Shown here in pieces: positions 43,201-55,200 of a stretch of 64,000 nucleotides of DNA. The DNA is from Nautilus pompilius. Taxonomy: Eukaryota > Mollusca > Cephalopoda > Nautilida > Nautilidae. The notes under the pieces were generated by a model. It did no database searches. It saw only the letters and a program-made list of their open reading frames with translations, and was not told where the DNA came from. Within the stretch, counting starts at the first letter, position 1, and every line of letters starts with the position of its first letter. The stretch lies in NCBI GenBank assembly GCA_018389105.1, contig JACATO010000975.1, positions 124,001 to 188,000 of the forward strand. The letters are read 5' to 3'. Made by a program: the position numbers and the translations under genes.

Positions 43201-46200
43201 TCTTCCATGAGAATATTCATCAAAGATGATATATTGTCTCATATTTTCAAATGATGAAGTTAATGAAAATAGATATGGAAAAAAAAAAAGAAAAATCACA
43301 AGACCTATCTAGACATAAGCTTTTCCACAGAAAAGGCAACCAAAGACAAAGCTGAGAAGGATGGTACCACTGTAAGTGACAAAGAAGTCAGGGAATTCAA
43401 GCTTGACTGCAAAATATTTTTGATTGCACTTCCCAAGAAAATGCTTTAAAATTATCCAATCTCCTACTCTCTTGTTTGGAAAATGGCAGCCTTTAACCCA
43501 AAGAGGAGGATATCTCATCCCCCTAATCTGCTCTGTAGAGAAAAGTTCAAAAAGGTGATAACTCTGCTGGTTAATGCTAACCGAAACACAATTGATGAAC
43601 AAATTTAGGTAATTTATTGTGGTGGTCAGACATAGTCACTATTCATCATCATTTGGTAAATTGTCAAATGGGGATAGTTGTGAAAAAAAACCAAAAAGCT
43701 TTGGTTTTGAAAATCATTAGCAACAATAGCAGCAAAAAATAAAATGTAGATTCTAGGTCAATTGAACAGTTTGTTTGTTTGTTATTTATCAATTACTTAT
43801 AAAATAACACCTGTGGAATAGTTTAGTAGTTACAATGAGCCATCCAGGGATGAGAAAAGGGCCATCAAAATGATTTTTAAACTATCACTGCCAACTGCAT
43901 TTACTGGTAAATTATTCCACTTATTAACAATTTTGTTACCACAAAAAGTTGGGATCCCCCCTCTAATATTGAGCCATGCTGAAATCTTTTTTTTTTTTTT
44001 TTGCATTTAACTTTCATTCAAGCTGGAAAGTTTCTGTGTTTTAAAGTTGTACGGGTGCTTGACACAGCTAGATCAGTTCTACATTTGGCCATCATAGCTG
44101 TTTACAAGCGAGACTTATCCTGCACCTGTAAACATTTGATGTGAGACTAAGGAGGAAGCCACCAGTCACTGTGAAGGCAGGGGAGGTGAAATTTATCCAA
44201 GTGCTTGCTTTAGAACAGAGTTTTCTCTCTCTATATTCCTACGAGCTAAGAGAACAACAAAATGATTGACCTCCATGACCTCTCCAGATGCTGTTTACAT
44301 TTTAAGCCCGGCTTCTGTTTGGCACAATATCAGTTCTTCAACTGAAAAGCTTCCCCTAAGTTGACCGTTTTTGTTTGAAGCACATCTAGATGTGCAAAAT
44401 TCATTTTTTGCCCTGCAGGAAGCCTAAAATCTGCTTAATTAACCATTTGTCTGAAAACTGTTTTCTGTCCGACTTGTTGGCACTTATAATTTTATATTTT
44501 TTCTATAAAAAATACTTCTTACATATTTATTAATATTAATTTGGTTGGAGAGAATATGTTATCCTACTCCAAGCCATCTGCTGAGCAGAGAAGGCTTTGA
44601 AGTTCCAAAAATCATCCTTTTTACTGTAAGTTGCAAACCAGAGACTTTCCAGTACAGATTAAGTCTGTGCTGACAACTTTTAATTTATTGGATCAAAATT
44701 CAGACAAGGTCCTACAGTTCTTTATTCTGCAGAGACAGGCAAAGATGTTGTGGATGAGTGTATTGTCCAGTCTCTCTCATAAGGCATCTGGGGGAATCTC
44801 TCACTTTTCATTTCTAGTTATTTTCCATGGTAGAGAGTACCAAGTGAATAATTTTCCATTTTGTGTCGGAGAAGTAGCCGTCTAAACGACAGTTTTTAGA
44901 AAATATTTTCAAAGCTCTTGCCATGGAAGAGGTCCTTTATTGAGGCAACTGTCCCATACATTCTGATAATGGGGCTTAGAGCCTAAGATTGATGCTAAGT
45001 GAAGATATACATAATGATGTGATGCTGAGTTTATAGGTTTGTTTATACCACTTATTTAACCATATTTCCTGTAAGGTTTGCTAGTTTCATGGTTCATATG
45101 CTAAGGTTATTACTGAATTTTTGGTGGATGTTAGGCTTGCCACATAGGGTAGTTATCCTATTATCTATGTTAAAGGATCTTAGTTAGTTGCAGGGGGAAA
45201 AAGTATTTGCTGCTGCTGTTTTTGTGCTGTCACTAATGCCTCTGATATATAGTATGCTTTTAATTTGCTGAAAATCAATTAGCTTGCTATGTTTACTATG
45301 TTTCAACCACCTAGGTTAAAGGGAAGGTGGATTCTCTGTTGATTCATAAGGTGCTTATGCCTTTGCCACACAAGAATTCAACCAGTTCAGCTTTGTTGGT
45401 GGTATGTACCCAATCTGGCATTCCTGTGATTTTACATCAAAAAGGGGGAATGACTAGACCAGTGATGAGCAACCTTTTCTGGATGCAGGCTGCAAGTGAG
45501 CTTTGTAAGCTTCAGGCGGGCCACATGCATTTTTTCTTACGGAGTTGCAGGCTTTAAGCCTGGTGAGTACCAACATACTCCATAACCACCCCTTTTATGA
45601 CGCATAAAAGTCATTTTTATGCCAAAATAAAAGAAAATATTGTATGACAATTTTTATTCATACTACTATTTAAGCAGCTTAATGCAACACTTGACACTTT
45701 TTCTTTCACAAGTCTTTCTATGTCCGGCTCGATCTGAGATGTGATGCGCAAGTAACTTTCCATGTGTTCGCCTCCCAGCCGATTTCAATGCTTGTTTTTC
45801 AGCACCTACATTTTTGAAAAAAATTGCTCACAGATGTAAGTGCTGCTGAACAAGTTTACCATCTTCAAAGCATGGTTTGACAATTTGGGAAAATTCTTCC
45901 TTGGTAGGTAGAGCTTGTAAAAGTCAAGGTGCGGCACATCGCAGAATTTTGCTCTCAGTTCAGTGCTACACTGAAGATCAAGAAGCTCCATTTGAAACTC
46001 TGGAGGTGCACTTTCAGCACTGACATTGAAAGGAATGGAAAAGATGTTGAAGGTATCTTTGCATCTTCTGAAATCTTTAAAACGGAATTGAAATTTATCT
46101 TTGAGTTGCTGAATCTTTTCTGCATATTTTGCAGAATCATCTGGATTTTCCTTCCTCAACATTTCAAAATGAACAAGGTTATTGAAGCGAAGTTGTGATT

Positions 46201-49200
46201 CCCACAGCGACAACCTGGATTCAAATGCCTTGATCTTGTCAAACATGGCGTGGATGAGCTGATCCTTTCCTTGGAGCCTCAGATTCAGTTCATTGAGATG
46301 CTGAGTAAGGTTGATCAAAAACGCAAAATCACACATCCACTCATGATCGCCAAATTCCTTCACTGGCTTCCCCTTCATATTTAAGAAGAGTTCAATTTCT
46401 TCCTTCAAATCATAAACTTACTTGAGAATCTGACCGTGGCTTAGCCATCGCACTTCAGCATAATAAACCACATCTCCATAATCAGATGCCATGTCACTCA
46501 GCAACTCTTAGAATTGGTGATGATTCAATCCATTTGATCTGATGAAATTCACAAGCTTCACAATAACTGTAACAACATTTTCCTTCCCAAGAGATTTTGC
46601 ACATAACTGCTCTTGATGCAACAAACAGTGACACAAAATTAACTCATGATCAGTCAGTGAGAGATGAGAGTTGTCAAGCTGTTGTTCTTTCCAACCATTG
46701 ATGGGGCCCGATCAGTTGCATTGCCACTCAGCCTCTCTAAAGGTAGCCCCAACTGCTTCAGTACTATACTCAACTCTTTCAAATCTGCACCTGTTGTTGT
46801 GCCCATCATTCCTACCATACCCGCTAACTCCTCGGTTATGTTAAATTGAACATCAGTGCCTCAAATGAAGACAACCAGTTGAACTACATGGGACACGTCA
46901 GTGCTCACGTACAATACTATGGAAAACCACTTGAAATTTGATGCTCTGCATTTCAAGATGTCTTCAATGTTCTTTGACATGTCATCAACCCTCCTACCCA
47001 CAGTAAACCTTGACAGACTAATTTTTTAAATAATAGCCTCCTCAGGAAATGCTACATCAGCCACAGCTTCAAGGCATTCCTTCACCATCTCACCATCATC
47101 AAAGGGCTTGATATGTTTTGCCAGGATTTTGGAGACCAAATAACCGGCACGTACCGAAATGTCTGCCTCAGCAGTGGCTTTCTTGAAGAGATTTTGTTGG
47201 TCTGCAAGACATCTTTCCACATCTGGCCCTGAAGGGCACCATATTTAGATGCATTCTTTGTACCATAATGTCTCCTGACATATTTTTTAAGGGCAGCCAC
47301 AGATTCATTGCAAATTAAGCATACTGCAATCTCTTTAACACTGGTGAAGAAATACTCTGAGGTCCACCTATCGTTGAATTTGCGTGATTCATCCTCTACT
47401 TTTCGCTTTTTCTTCTCTGAGGCCATGTCTGATAGTCTGAAAAATCCCAACGTGTGCACGAATTTGCTACATGTGATGATACATCCTATTGTCACTCACC
47501 TAGCTGCGGAAACGTGACACAACGTTGCTGGTTGTTGGTGGTCAAGTAGGCCTAGAGCTGAGCTGGCTAGTGCGCGTCTGGCCTGAGTCCCTGTCTAGTC
47601 CTTGCCTCGTGCTCCCTGCAGGCGTGGAGGTCCGAGTCTTTTAGCTGCCGGTGTAGCAATTTCAGATTATCCCCACTTCACCTTATCCCCCCTGGTAGCT
47701 TCATTCAAATCAAATTGCATTCAGATTACTGGAAGGTAGGATGAAATCGATTTCAAATTATCAGGGGGGGGTAACTTGAAATGGGGGTAGCTTGAAGTCA
47801 TCCAATGGGAGCGTGGCTCGATTGCATCAGTCCTAGTGCGGTAACAGTTAGAGTTACAGCTCCCATCACCAGCATATATTGTCTGTGCTTCAGCGGCAGA
47901 GTGACAGGTAGCTGCAGGAGGGGGCTGTGATACCAGTGTGGTTTACTGCAGAGGCCTGTGACACAAACGGGAGTGCCTGCCGTGGGAGATAAACCTGCGG
48001 GCGGCAGGTGGCTATACAGTCACTGGGTGAAAAAACAGGAAAATAAAATTACTTTGCCAAAGCCCCACGGGCCACATATTAGGGTGCCGTGGGCCACGGT
48101 TTGCTCATGACTGGACTAGACTATTGATTATCATTTCCTTACCTACATAGGCAAGGTTATGAGCTCACCAGCCTTTTAAATTACTTTTTGTGTATTCAAC
48201 TGGTTATTGCCAATTGATCTTACACATTTATGTGACTAGCTAAGGGAAAACTGTGCCCAGAATTTTAATTCTGTCCTTAGCTTATCTAATACAAAAACAG
48301 TCAGGGTTGTAGCGCACTTTCTGGGGAGCGAGAGAGAGAGAGAGCTTAGCCACACACCCTCTGTTTTGGATTTGTTAATTTGGGCACCAGATACCTTTTC
48401 ATTCAACTTAAATTTGTCAAAAGCAACTGCCATAATTTTCATGTTCCATATTATGATCATGGTGTCATTGGTATACTATGTGATCTCTAAGTTATCAGTA
48501 TCCTTTTTTCTCTTTAGCATGGATTGTACAGGCCAGCAACTCTGCAATAACCATGTACAGTAAGGCCCTAATAGGACAACCTTGTCGTATTCCATGAGAA
48601 GGTTTCAAATAAGCCAACAAATAATCATTTTGACTAATTCTTGTTTGGATGAAAGAATAACATAACTTTATCCATCTAATATAGTGTTCCTTGAACCCAA
48701 ATTCACTTAGTGTTTTAAACAAATAGTTCTCTACTCAACCCTCTCAAACACTTTCATCTGATCAATGGCTAGCACGTCTGCTGTGGAATTTTGTGTCTAA
48801 TTTATGCAGAATTTCCCTGATCATTTGTAGAGAATCCATTATGCACCTCATTCTCACTAATGATTTTAGACTTAACTTTAATTAACCTATATGCTAAAAC
48901 CTTAGCAATGATCTTATACTTGCAATTTAGGAGACTAATAAGCCTCCAGGCATTCCCTGTCACTTTTCTTAAATAGTAGGATGATAGTGGCACTGCGCTG
49001 ACTAACTGAGAGAACCCCTTGCATGAATGCACTTTTATCTATGGCACTCAGGTCACTAAATAATAGGTATCTGAATTTGCTTGTGACCTGCCACTTGTCA
49101 TCTTCAAATTCTCTTTGGGATTGATTCTTGAGCAGTTGAGAGTATCTTGTGTTACAGTCATGTCTGGATGCTCGACTTTCTTGGTGAGACCAGGTCTTGC

Positions 49201-52200
49201 AACCCAAGATGGGTGTAGCACACCTGCTACTGCTCCCTCCAGACTCAAGCTTGCTGCAGCAATCAATGCTGTCATGAACAAACACTAACTCAGTAGGCCG
49301 GCTAATTCTCCTCTTATGCCCAATTAATGAGAAAAGTACCTAGCCAGATTGGTGTTTAATGGTTCTTTCATTCATGAGGAACTACTGCGATCTTTTAAAT
49401 CGCCAATAACATCTGCATTACTAAGAACAACAACCCAGAAACAAAGGCAGTGTTAACTCTAAGCTATACCCAGACATATCTGGAGCCCCAGTGCTAGGGT
49501 GTGATTCCACAACCCTGACAACTATATAGGTTGCTCACCGAATCTGTGACAAGTTGATACTTACCTCAAAAGTAAAATCTATCAAAAGTTTGAACAAGCT
49601 CATTTTCTCCACATACACACAGATGCTTAGATCTTGGCAGTACTGCTACACTTTGATTTAAAATTTATTTTTTTTTTGTGGTGAATATATGCAAAGTGCG
49701 ATTGTGCGTTTGTGCAACTCTCTTTTGGAGCAGGAGTGGGCACTGAAGCCAAAACTTCGGGATTGAGGCAGAATCCTGTGTCGGCTGTAACCATGGTCTT
49801 GCAGATCGCCTTCAAATGAAGTTGACTGTAATGCAAGTGATCCGCTTCAACAGTCAGGCCTGTCAAATCAGCAATATCTTTCAAGTGAAATCCTAATCTC
49901 TACAGTCAAGACCACAAGCCCAATCATCGACCAGAGCGCGCTTTGATCATAGTCAAAGGAGGTCACTTTGAAGTTTCATTGTATCGCCTCTTAAAAGTTG
50001 AAAGATGGGTAACTCTTATTTTGTAGTTATTCAGCATGTTGTATATGTTTATAACTTGGACATATTATAGTGAATCTATGCTGAACTCTCTATACTAATT
50101 CAATATCCAAGATTTTAGGTAAAAGCTACCTAAGCTTGGTTATGTATTTCTCAGCAAACTCTATTTAGGGATGCTACAGTTTTTTGGATGTTTGGCCTTG
50201 ATAACAGTTTGCTGTGGACATTTTTTAGCAAAGAGGAAAAAAAAAATACTGAAATACATGAATGGTAAAGATTTACTAGAAAGGGAAAAGGTACTTATGA
50301 ATCATTAAGAAAAAAGTGTGCGTGTGTGTTTTTTTTATGAAAGGACATTTTCTTAAAGAGTCATTACAGGTTTTATCAGGGTTACTGTCAGCTTTCTCTT
50401 CTAGATATTTCCAGATATTGAGTCTTTTCCGTAATTTTACCTGTATGGAAAATAAAGATACTGGTACAGCAGTTCAGTGCTGTGAGTCTTAAAGTTGGGG
50501 TTTATTTTGATTTCAGTGTGAGAAATTAAGGAAAAAAAGAAATACCTTCATGGGTTCATTGAGAATAGCACACAGTGGTTCTATTGATGAAGTTGATCAT
50601 AGGATTCTCAGTGCAAGGTGAGTGCTTTTCATAGTCAGTCAGTCAGTCAGTCAGCTAGATATGCATTAAACATGTTTTGGTGTGTGTGTGCCGTGTAGTA
50701 AAGCAGAACTTGACTGCACAGTACATGGGTGGTGAATAATAATTTCTAACCCTCAGTGAGAATTAAGTTTATTTCTGATGCAGTTTTGTTCTCCTCTTTG
50801 AATCTGTTATTCACATGACATGAAGAGGATTGAATATAGCCATATCTTTCCAGGCTATGTTTCAAACAATGTTTCATGCATGGAACAATTGGAAACTGCT
50901 ATAAGCTACTTCTGAAATCTCATTCTTCACAACCATGTTTGAGACTGGTTTCTGTGATGTAACTACTCGTTCTTTCGTTCATTCTTTTGTGGTACTAAAA
51001 CCAGCCAGGAGCTGCATATTTATAAGTGCCTATTCATGGAGCTAAATTGTTATAAACTTTACTATTGTTATTGTTATTAACAAGGTTCAATGTTAAAGAT
51101 TTGGAGCAGGTATCGTCAACAAAAACACACTAACCAGTAGGCTGTGGATGGGGCTTACTGTACTAAAAACATACTTGAATTGTTTCACCCATAGGGCTGC
51201 ATTGGAAGAAGTGCGTCAGGATTTGCAGGAGCGACTTCAGCGATGGAGGGCCATTGAAATGATCTGTGGGTTTTCAGTCATGAAGAATCCTGGTTTAGTA
51301 GCATTATGTCAAATGCTTCATTCAGAAAAAAACTTAGGTAAGTGTTCAGCCAAATGACTGCCACTGAATCCTGGAACATTGTTTAAGTTGGCAGTTAAGG
51401 CAGATTGCAAGCTATTTAGCAATGCTATTATAAGTGGATAGTTTACTTCTGAAACCAAATTTGAGTACTAGGATCTGACCATTTTATTTGTTTCAACTAA
51501 CAAACATTTAAAAAAAAAAAAAAACTAGCTTGAATTAGAATTATGATATAGTAAGGTAGATGTGTCAATAATGTTAGAGTTATCTCCCATAACTTTTCTT
51601 GGTGGTTGACTCAGTGAGAGAGATGAAGAATAAAGATAAATAAATTTGCATTAAAGAAAAAAATATTTGTAGGAATCTCTTCATAAATGTGGCCAAACAT
51701 TATTGGCACTAAATAATTATGAAAGTGAGTGAAACAATTTACCATTTCTTCAAAATCTACAATATGAAGTGCAACAAAGAAAAAGCAGTATACCTACTCA
51801 TAGTCTGTTAACTCATCTTGACAAAAACTTGTTAGATTCCATATCTCCCAAGATTTGATAGGAAACTGCCACTTATCTTTTCTAGGATTTGCCAGAAATT
51901 TAGTTTTCTAAGTAAACACTGGTGTTCCAATAAGAGTTGATTCTGTGCTTGACAGAAACTTGTCAAAGTATTTTACAAAAATGGACACATTCAAAAAGTA
52001 GCTTTCGTATTAATAATGATAGCCACTGTTCCATTAGTTGCCATTGCTACGGATGCCCATTTCTGATATTTTCAGAACATGTTATGTTTTTAAATATATT
52101 TAAAAAAAAAAATTAAAATACTTGTTATAACCAACTGAGAATATACTCACAAAAGACATTTAAAAAATTTGAATTTATTTGTCATAGTTGTGGCCATACA

Positions 52201-55200
52201 CAACCAGAACTATCTCGTTTCCTAGCTATACCACTAAGACAGAGATTTCCCTCTTAGCAGTAAAATCTGTGGCAGCTCTTGTAATCTGATGATGTTATTC
52301 TATTCTATTAGTTAAACTATTATTTTCATCACTGCCAATATTCCTAATTAACTATTATGTAAGAAATATGCAATGAAAAGTATATTCATCGGTAAAATAC
52401 TAACATTAGATTATAATTTTTTAAAAACTAGTTAACTGTGTGCATTAATATTATACACAGTTGCTTTAATCAAAGTAAGTAATTTTATCAGCCTGTCTAC
52501 TTGGGTAATGTGCTTTCTTCAGTTGAGAAACTGGTTTTAAATATTTGGAGACAAAAAGAAAATACATTACACACACAATGGAAAACAGGGGTCTGTCTCA
52601 TGGTAGAATGCTGTTATTACACACACAATGGCAAACGGGGGTCTGTCTCATGGTAGAATGCTGTTATTACACACACAATGGCAAACGGGGGTCTGTCTCA
52701 TGGTAGAACACTGTTATTACACACACACAATGGCAAACGGGGGTGTGTCTCATGGTAGAACGCTGTTATTACACACACAATGGCAAACAGGGGTCTGTCT
52801 CATGGTAGAATGCTGTTATTTAACTTAATGTTAAAAATTTATAGTTAATTGTATTTAAAATATAGCTAAGCTGTCATCATGGTTAATAATTTTATACTAA
52901 GTTGTACATTTACCTATGTAGTAACAAATATTTTGCGAGGAAATTCTGAAGAAATGTTCTTTGATCAAACTACACTGAGTTTCCATTGTTGATAACATAA
53001 TTGCCATGTGCCAGCAAACAGTTTCTGCAATTGACATGCATTTTTTCATATTCATCTCAGCATTTGTCAGTAGAAAATATATAGTACTCTATTGCTGTGA
53101 TTGTGGCAGGCAGGCAACAACAGCACAATATCTCTTTTCCATTGTAGGAAAATTCAAAAATGATAAAAATGATGATGAACTTTTGAAAAGTGAATGACTC
53201 AGAAATAGCATTGAAAATCCTTTGTAATTGCTTTTCACTAGACAGTGCAGGGGGAGATAAGTTATTCGAAAATGATTTTGAGATGAAATAGAATTAATTA
53301 TGCCTGCTGTCCTCATTGAAGCAATTAATACTGTTTGTTTGTGTGTTAAGTACTATCATTCTAAAGGTAAGTCTGTTATTGGCTTCCTTGCAAAGTTAAT
53401 CAGAAATCAAAGGACTAACTGAATTTGTTCCTACTATATATGTGAATATTTCAAAAAAATGAGAAAAGACAGGAGAAAGTTTGTACTGTTTAAATCTCCT
53501 TGCGTGCAGATGTAGGGGAACCTTGTTTAAAGGATTTTAGAAGACAAACGTTGTCAGGTATATTCTGATTTTAAAAGGAAAAATTACTAGTTCTCTTTTA
53601 TATTTAGTTTTAAAATTGTGGAAATTGGGAAAACACTCCTTTGTGCATGAACCATTTTTCTTTTTATTGTAAACTAAATTTTGATCTATTGGAGCAATTG
53701 TGCTGCCTGACTTAAAGGTGCTTAGAGGCAACATTTTGCATTTTCATTTTCTCAAAGAAGAATCAAGATGGGGAAACACAAACAAACTGCAGTGACTTGT
53801 ATTTTTATGCTGATATAAAACAGTGCTTGATTTGAGAATGCATGAAGGAAAAATATTGAAGTGTAAGAGAAGTTAAGGAGTAATTCATAAAGCTTGTATT
53901 AAGTTTATATTGTGAAAGAATATTATATATATATACTTCTGCTGTATGCTCCCACCCCACCATTTTACTATTTGCTTATTTATAAAACTAAGAGTCTTGC
54001 TCTTTTAACAGGTGCCAAACAGTCTTCTACTATGTTTAGTCATTTGGATGTAGATGAAGCAGATGAAGACATTCCTCCAGTGTACACTGGACCAAGTGGA
54101 GGTAAACTGTTCAGACTTCTGTTTCTTTCTTGCTCTTGTTGCCTGTATTAAGTGAAATGGATTTGTTGGTGGACTGAAGCCTCTGGAGATCTACTAAGGT
54201 GGATTAAGAAAATTTATTTTTTAACTTGCAGTTCACGAGTAAAATGTTTTTTTTTTTTTTTTGAACCTTTAATGATTATTAGCCACAGTGATAGTACTTA
54301 ATGATTAGACCATAGTTCCACAGATCTGTGCACCATCCAATCAGACTTGCAATACTTCTGCATCAAGAGTTGCAGGGAAAACCCCTATAGGTGGGTATGT
54401 TATTGGCTTTCTTGCAAAGTTAATCAGAAATCAAAAAAACTACCTGGATCTATTTCTTGTATTATGTATTAATTTTTAATTTTTCAGAGGTTTTGGCAAT
54501 CTGCAGGGGGGGGGGTTGTCATTTTGAGATGGGAAACTAAAAATGTTAAATTTCTTACTCTGTAGATGCTATAGAATTAACGAATATGGATAGCATGAGA
54601 ACATGCTTGAATCTGTTCATACCATGTGAGAATTGGGCAGCTGTTCAGCAATAGTTACATAAAGACATCAGAAATGTAAAAAATGCACATGTCCAAGAAT
54701 TTTCTCTCATTTCTTTTGACACACCAAAGATTTTATCATCTTTTTATTGATTATTTGTCATATATTTAAGTCAATGATTATCAAAATTGTTAAGAGAAGA
54801 AAGTAAAACTGCTACTTTTCTACCACATTTAAGTATACAGGATTGGAAATAATTATGGAAACTGGAAAAACTGAGTATAAAATACAAATAATATGTGATA
54901 AGATGTGATTCTATGTGTAAAAAATGAACTGCTCCATAGTACAGTTAGGTGTTGATATAGTAAACAGTGATTGGTTGTCATGTAAGCAATCAGAAAGTGA
55001 CACACCTACAAAAGGATTATAGAGTATAAGTAGTGATATCATTGCAGTGTGGTAAATGTTATGGCTGCTGGGAAAGAAATACCACATGACAAGCATACAG
55101 AAATCAATCTTACTTGGAAATCTGTTTGTGATAGACAACAAGCCAGTACAGATTTTGCAAACGACCTGACTCCAAGTAGTGATATTAATGATTCATAAAG

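Larger units (their letters stand above)
44530..49290 (-). mobile_element. L1/Tx1-like LINE relic, split by a hAT insertion
   Basis: Read on the minus strand from right to left, reverse transcriptase pieces appear in order: LSVSQRSATIILLFKKSDRE and AWRLISLLNCKYKIIAKVLA (about 49000-48840), FGFKEHYIRWIKLCY and GIRQGCPIRALLY (48722-48520), and SGAQINKSKTEGVWL (about 48380). The reading then runs up to the hAT right border. Beyond its left border it resumes with a C-terminal piece including GPLPWQEL.KYFLKTV (about 44890-44960). There are many stops and it is inactive. The catalytic FADD-type box is not clear. Both arms keep the same order and strand, which supports one LINE cut by a later insertion. 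Confidence 0.65.
39794..50516 (+). other. Stim: STIM intron 8 (10.7 kb)
   Basis: The intron begins GTAAGTAA and ends TTGATTTCAG and splits the SOAR domain. It contains a Tigger-type MITE (41776-42364), a transposon-derived relic (about 42960-43640), an L1/Tx1-like LINE on the minus strand (about 44530-49290) interrupted by a hAT element (45460-48113), and a retroposon piece (about 49660-49975). The start of the intron (39800-41350) is AT-rich and shows nothing else. Confidence 0.85.
51338..54011 (+). other. Stim: STIM intron 10 (2.7 kb)
   Basis: The intron begins GTAAGTGT and ends TCTTTTAACAG. It holds a 50-bp minisatellite (52571-52821) and the left copy of a direct repeat at about 53374-53440. 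No gene seen. Confidence 0.85.

Noticed and set aside
45929..46198. 89-codon + strand open frame
   Set aside because: It lies opposite the better supported hAT transposase frame on the minus strand and is its shadow.
52628..52828. 66-codon repetitive open frame
   Set aside because: Produced by the 50-bp minisatellite; the unit is not a multiple of three and there is no start context or homology.
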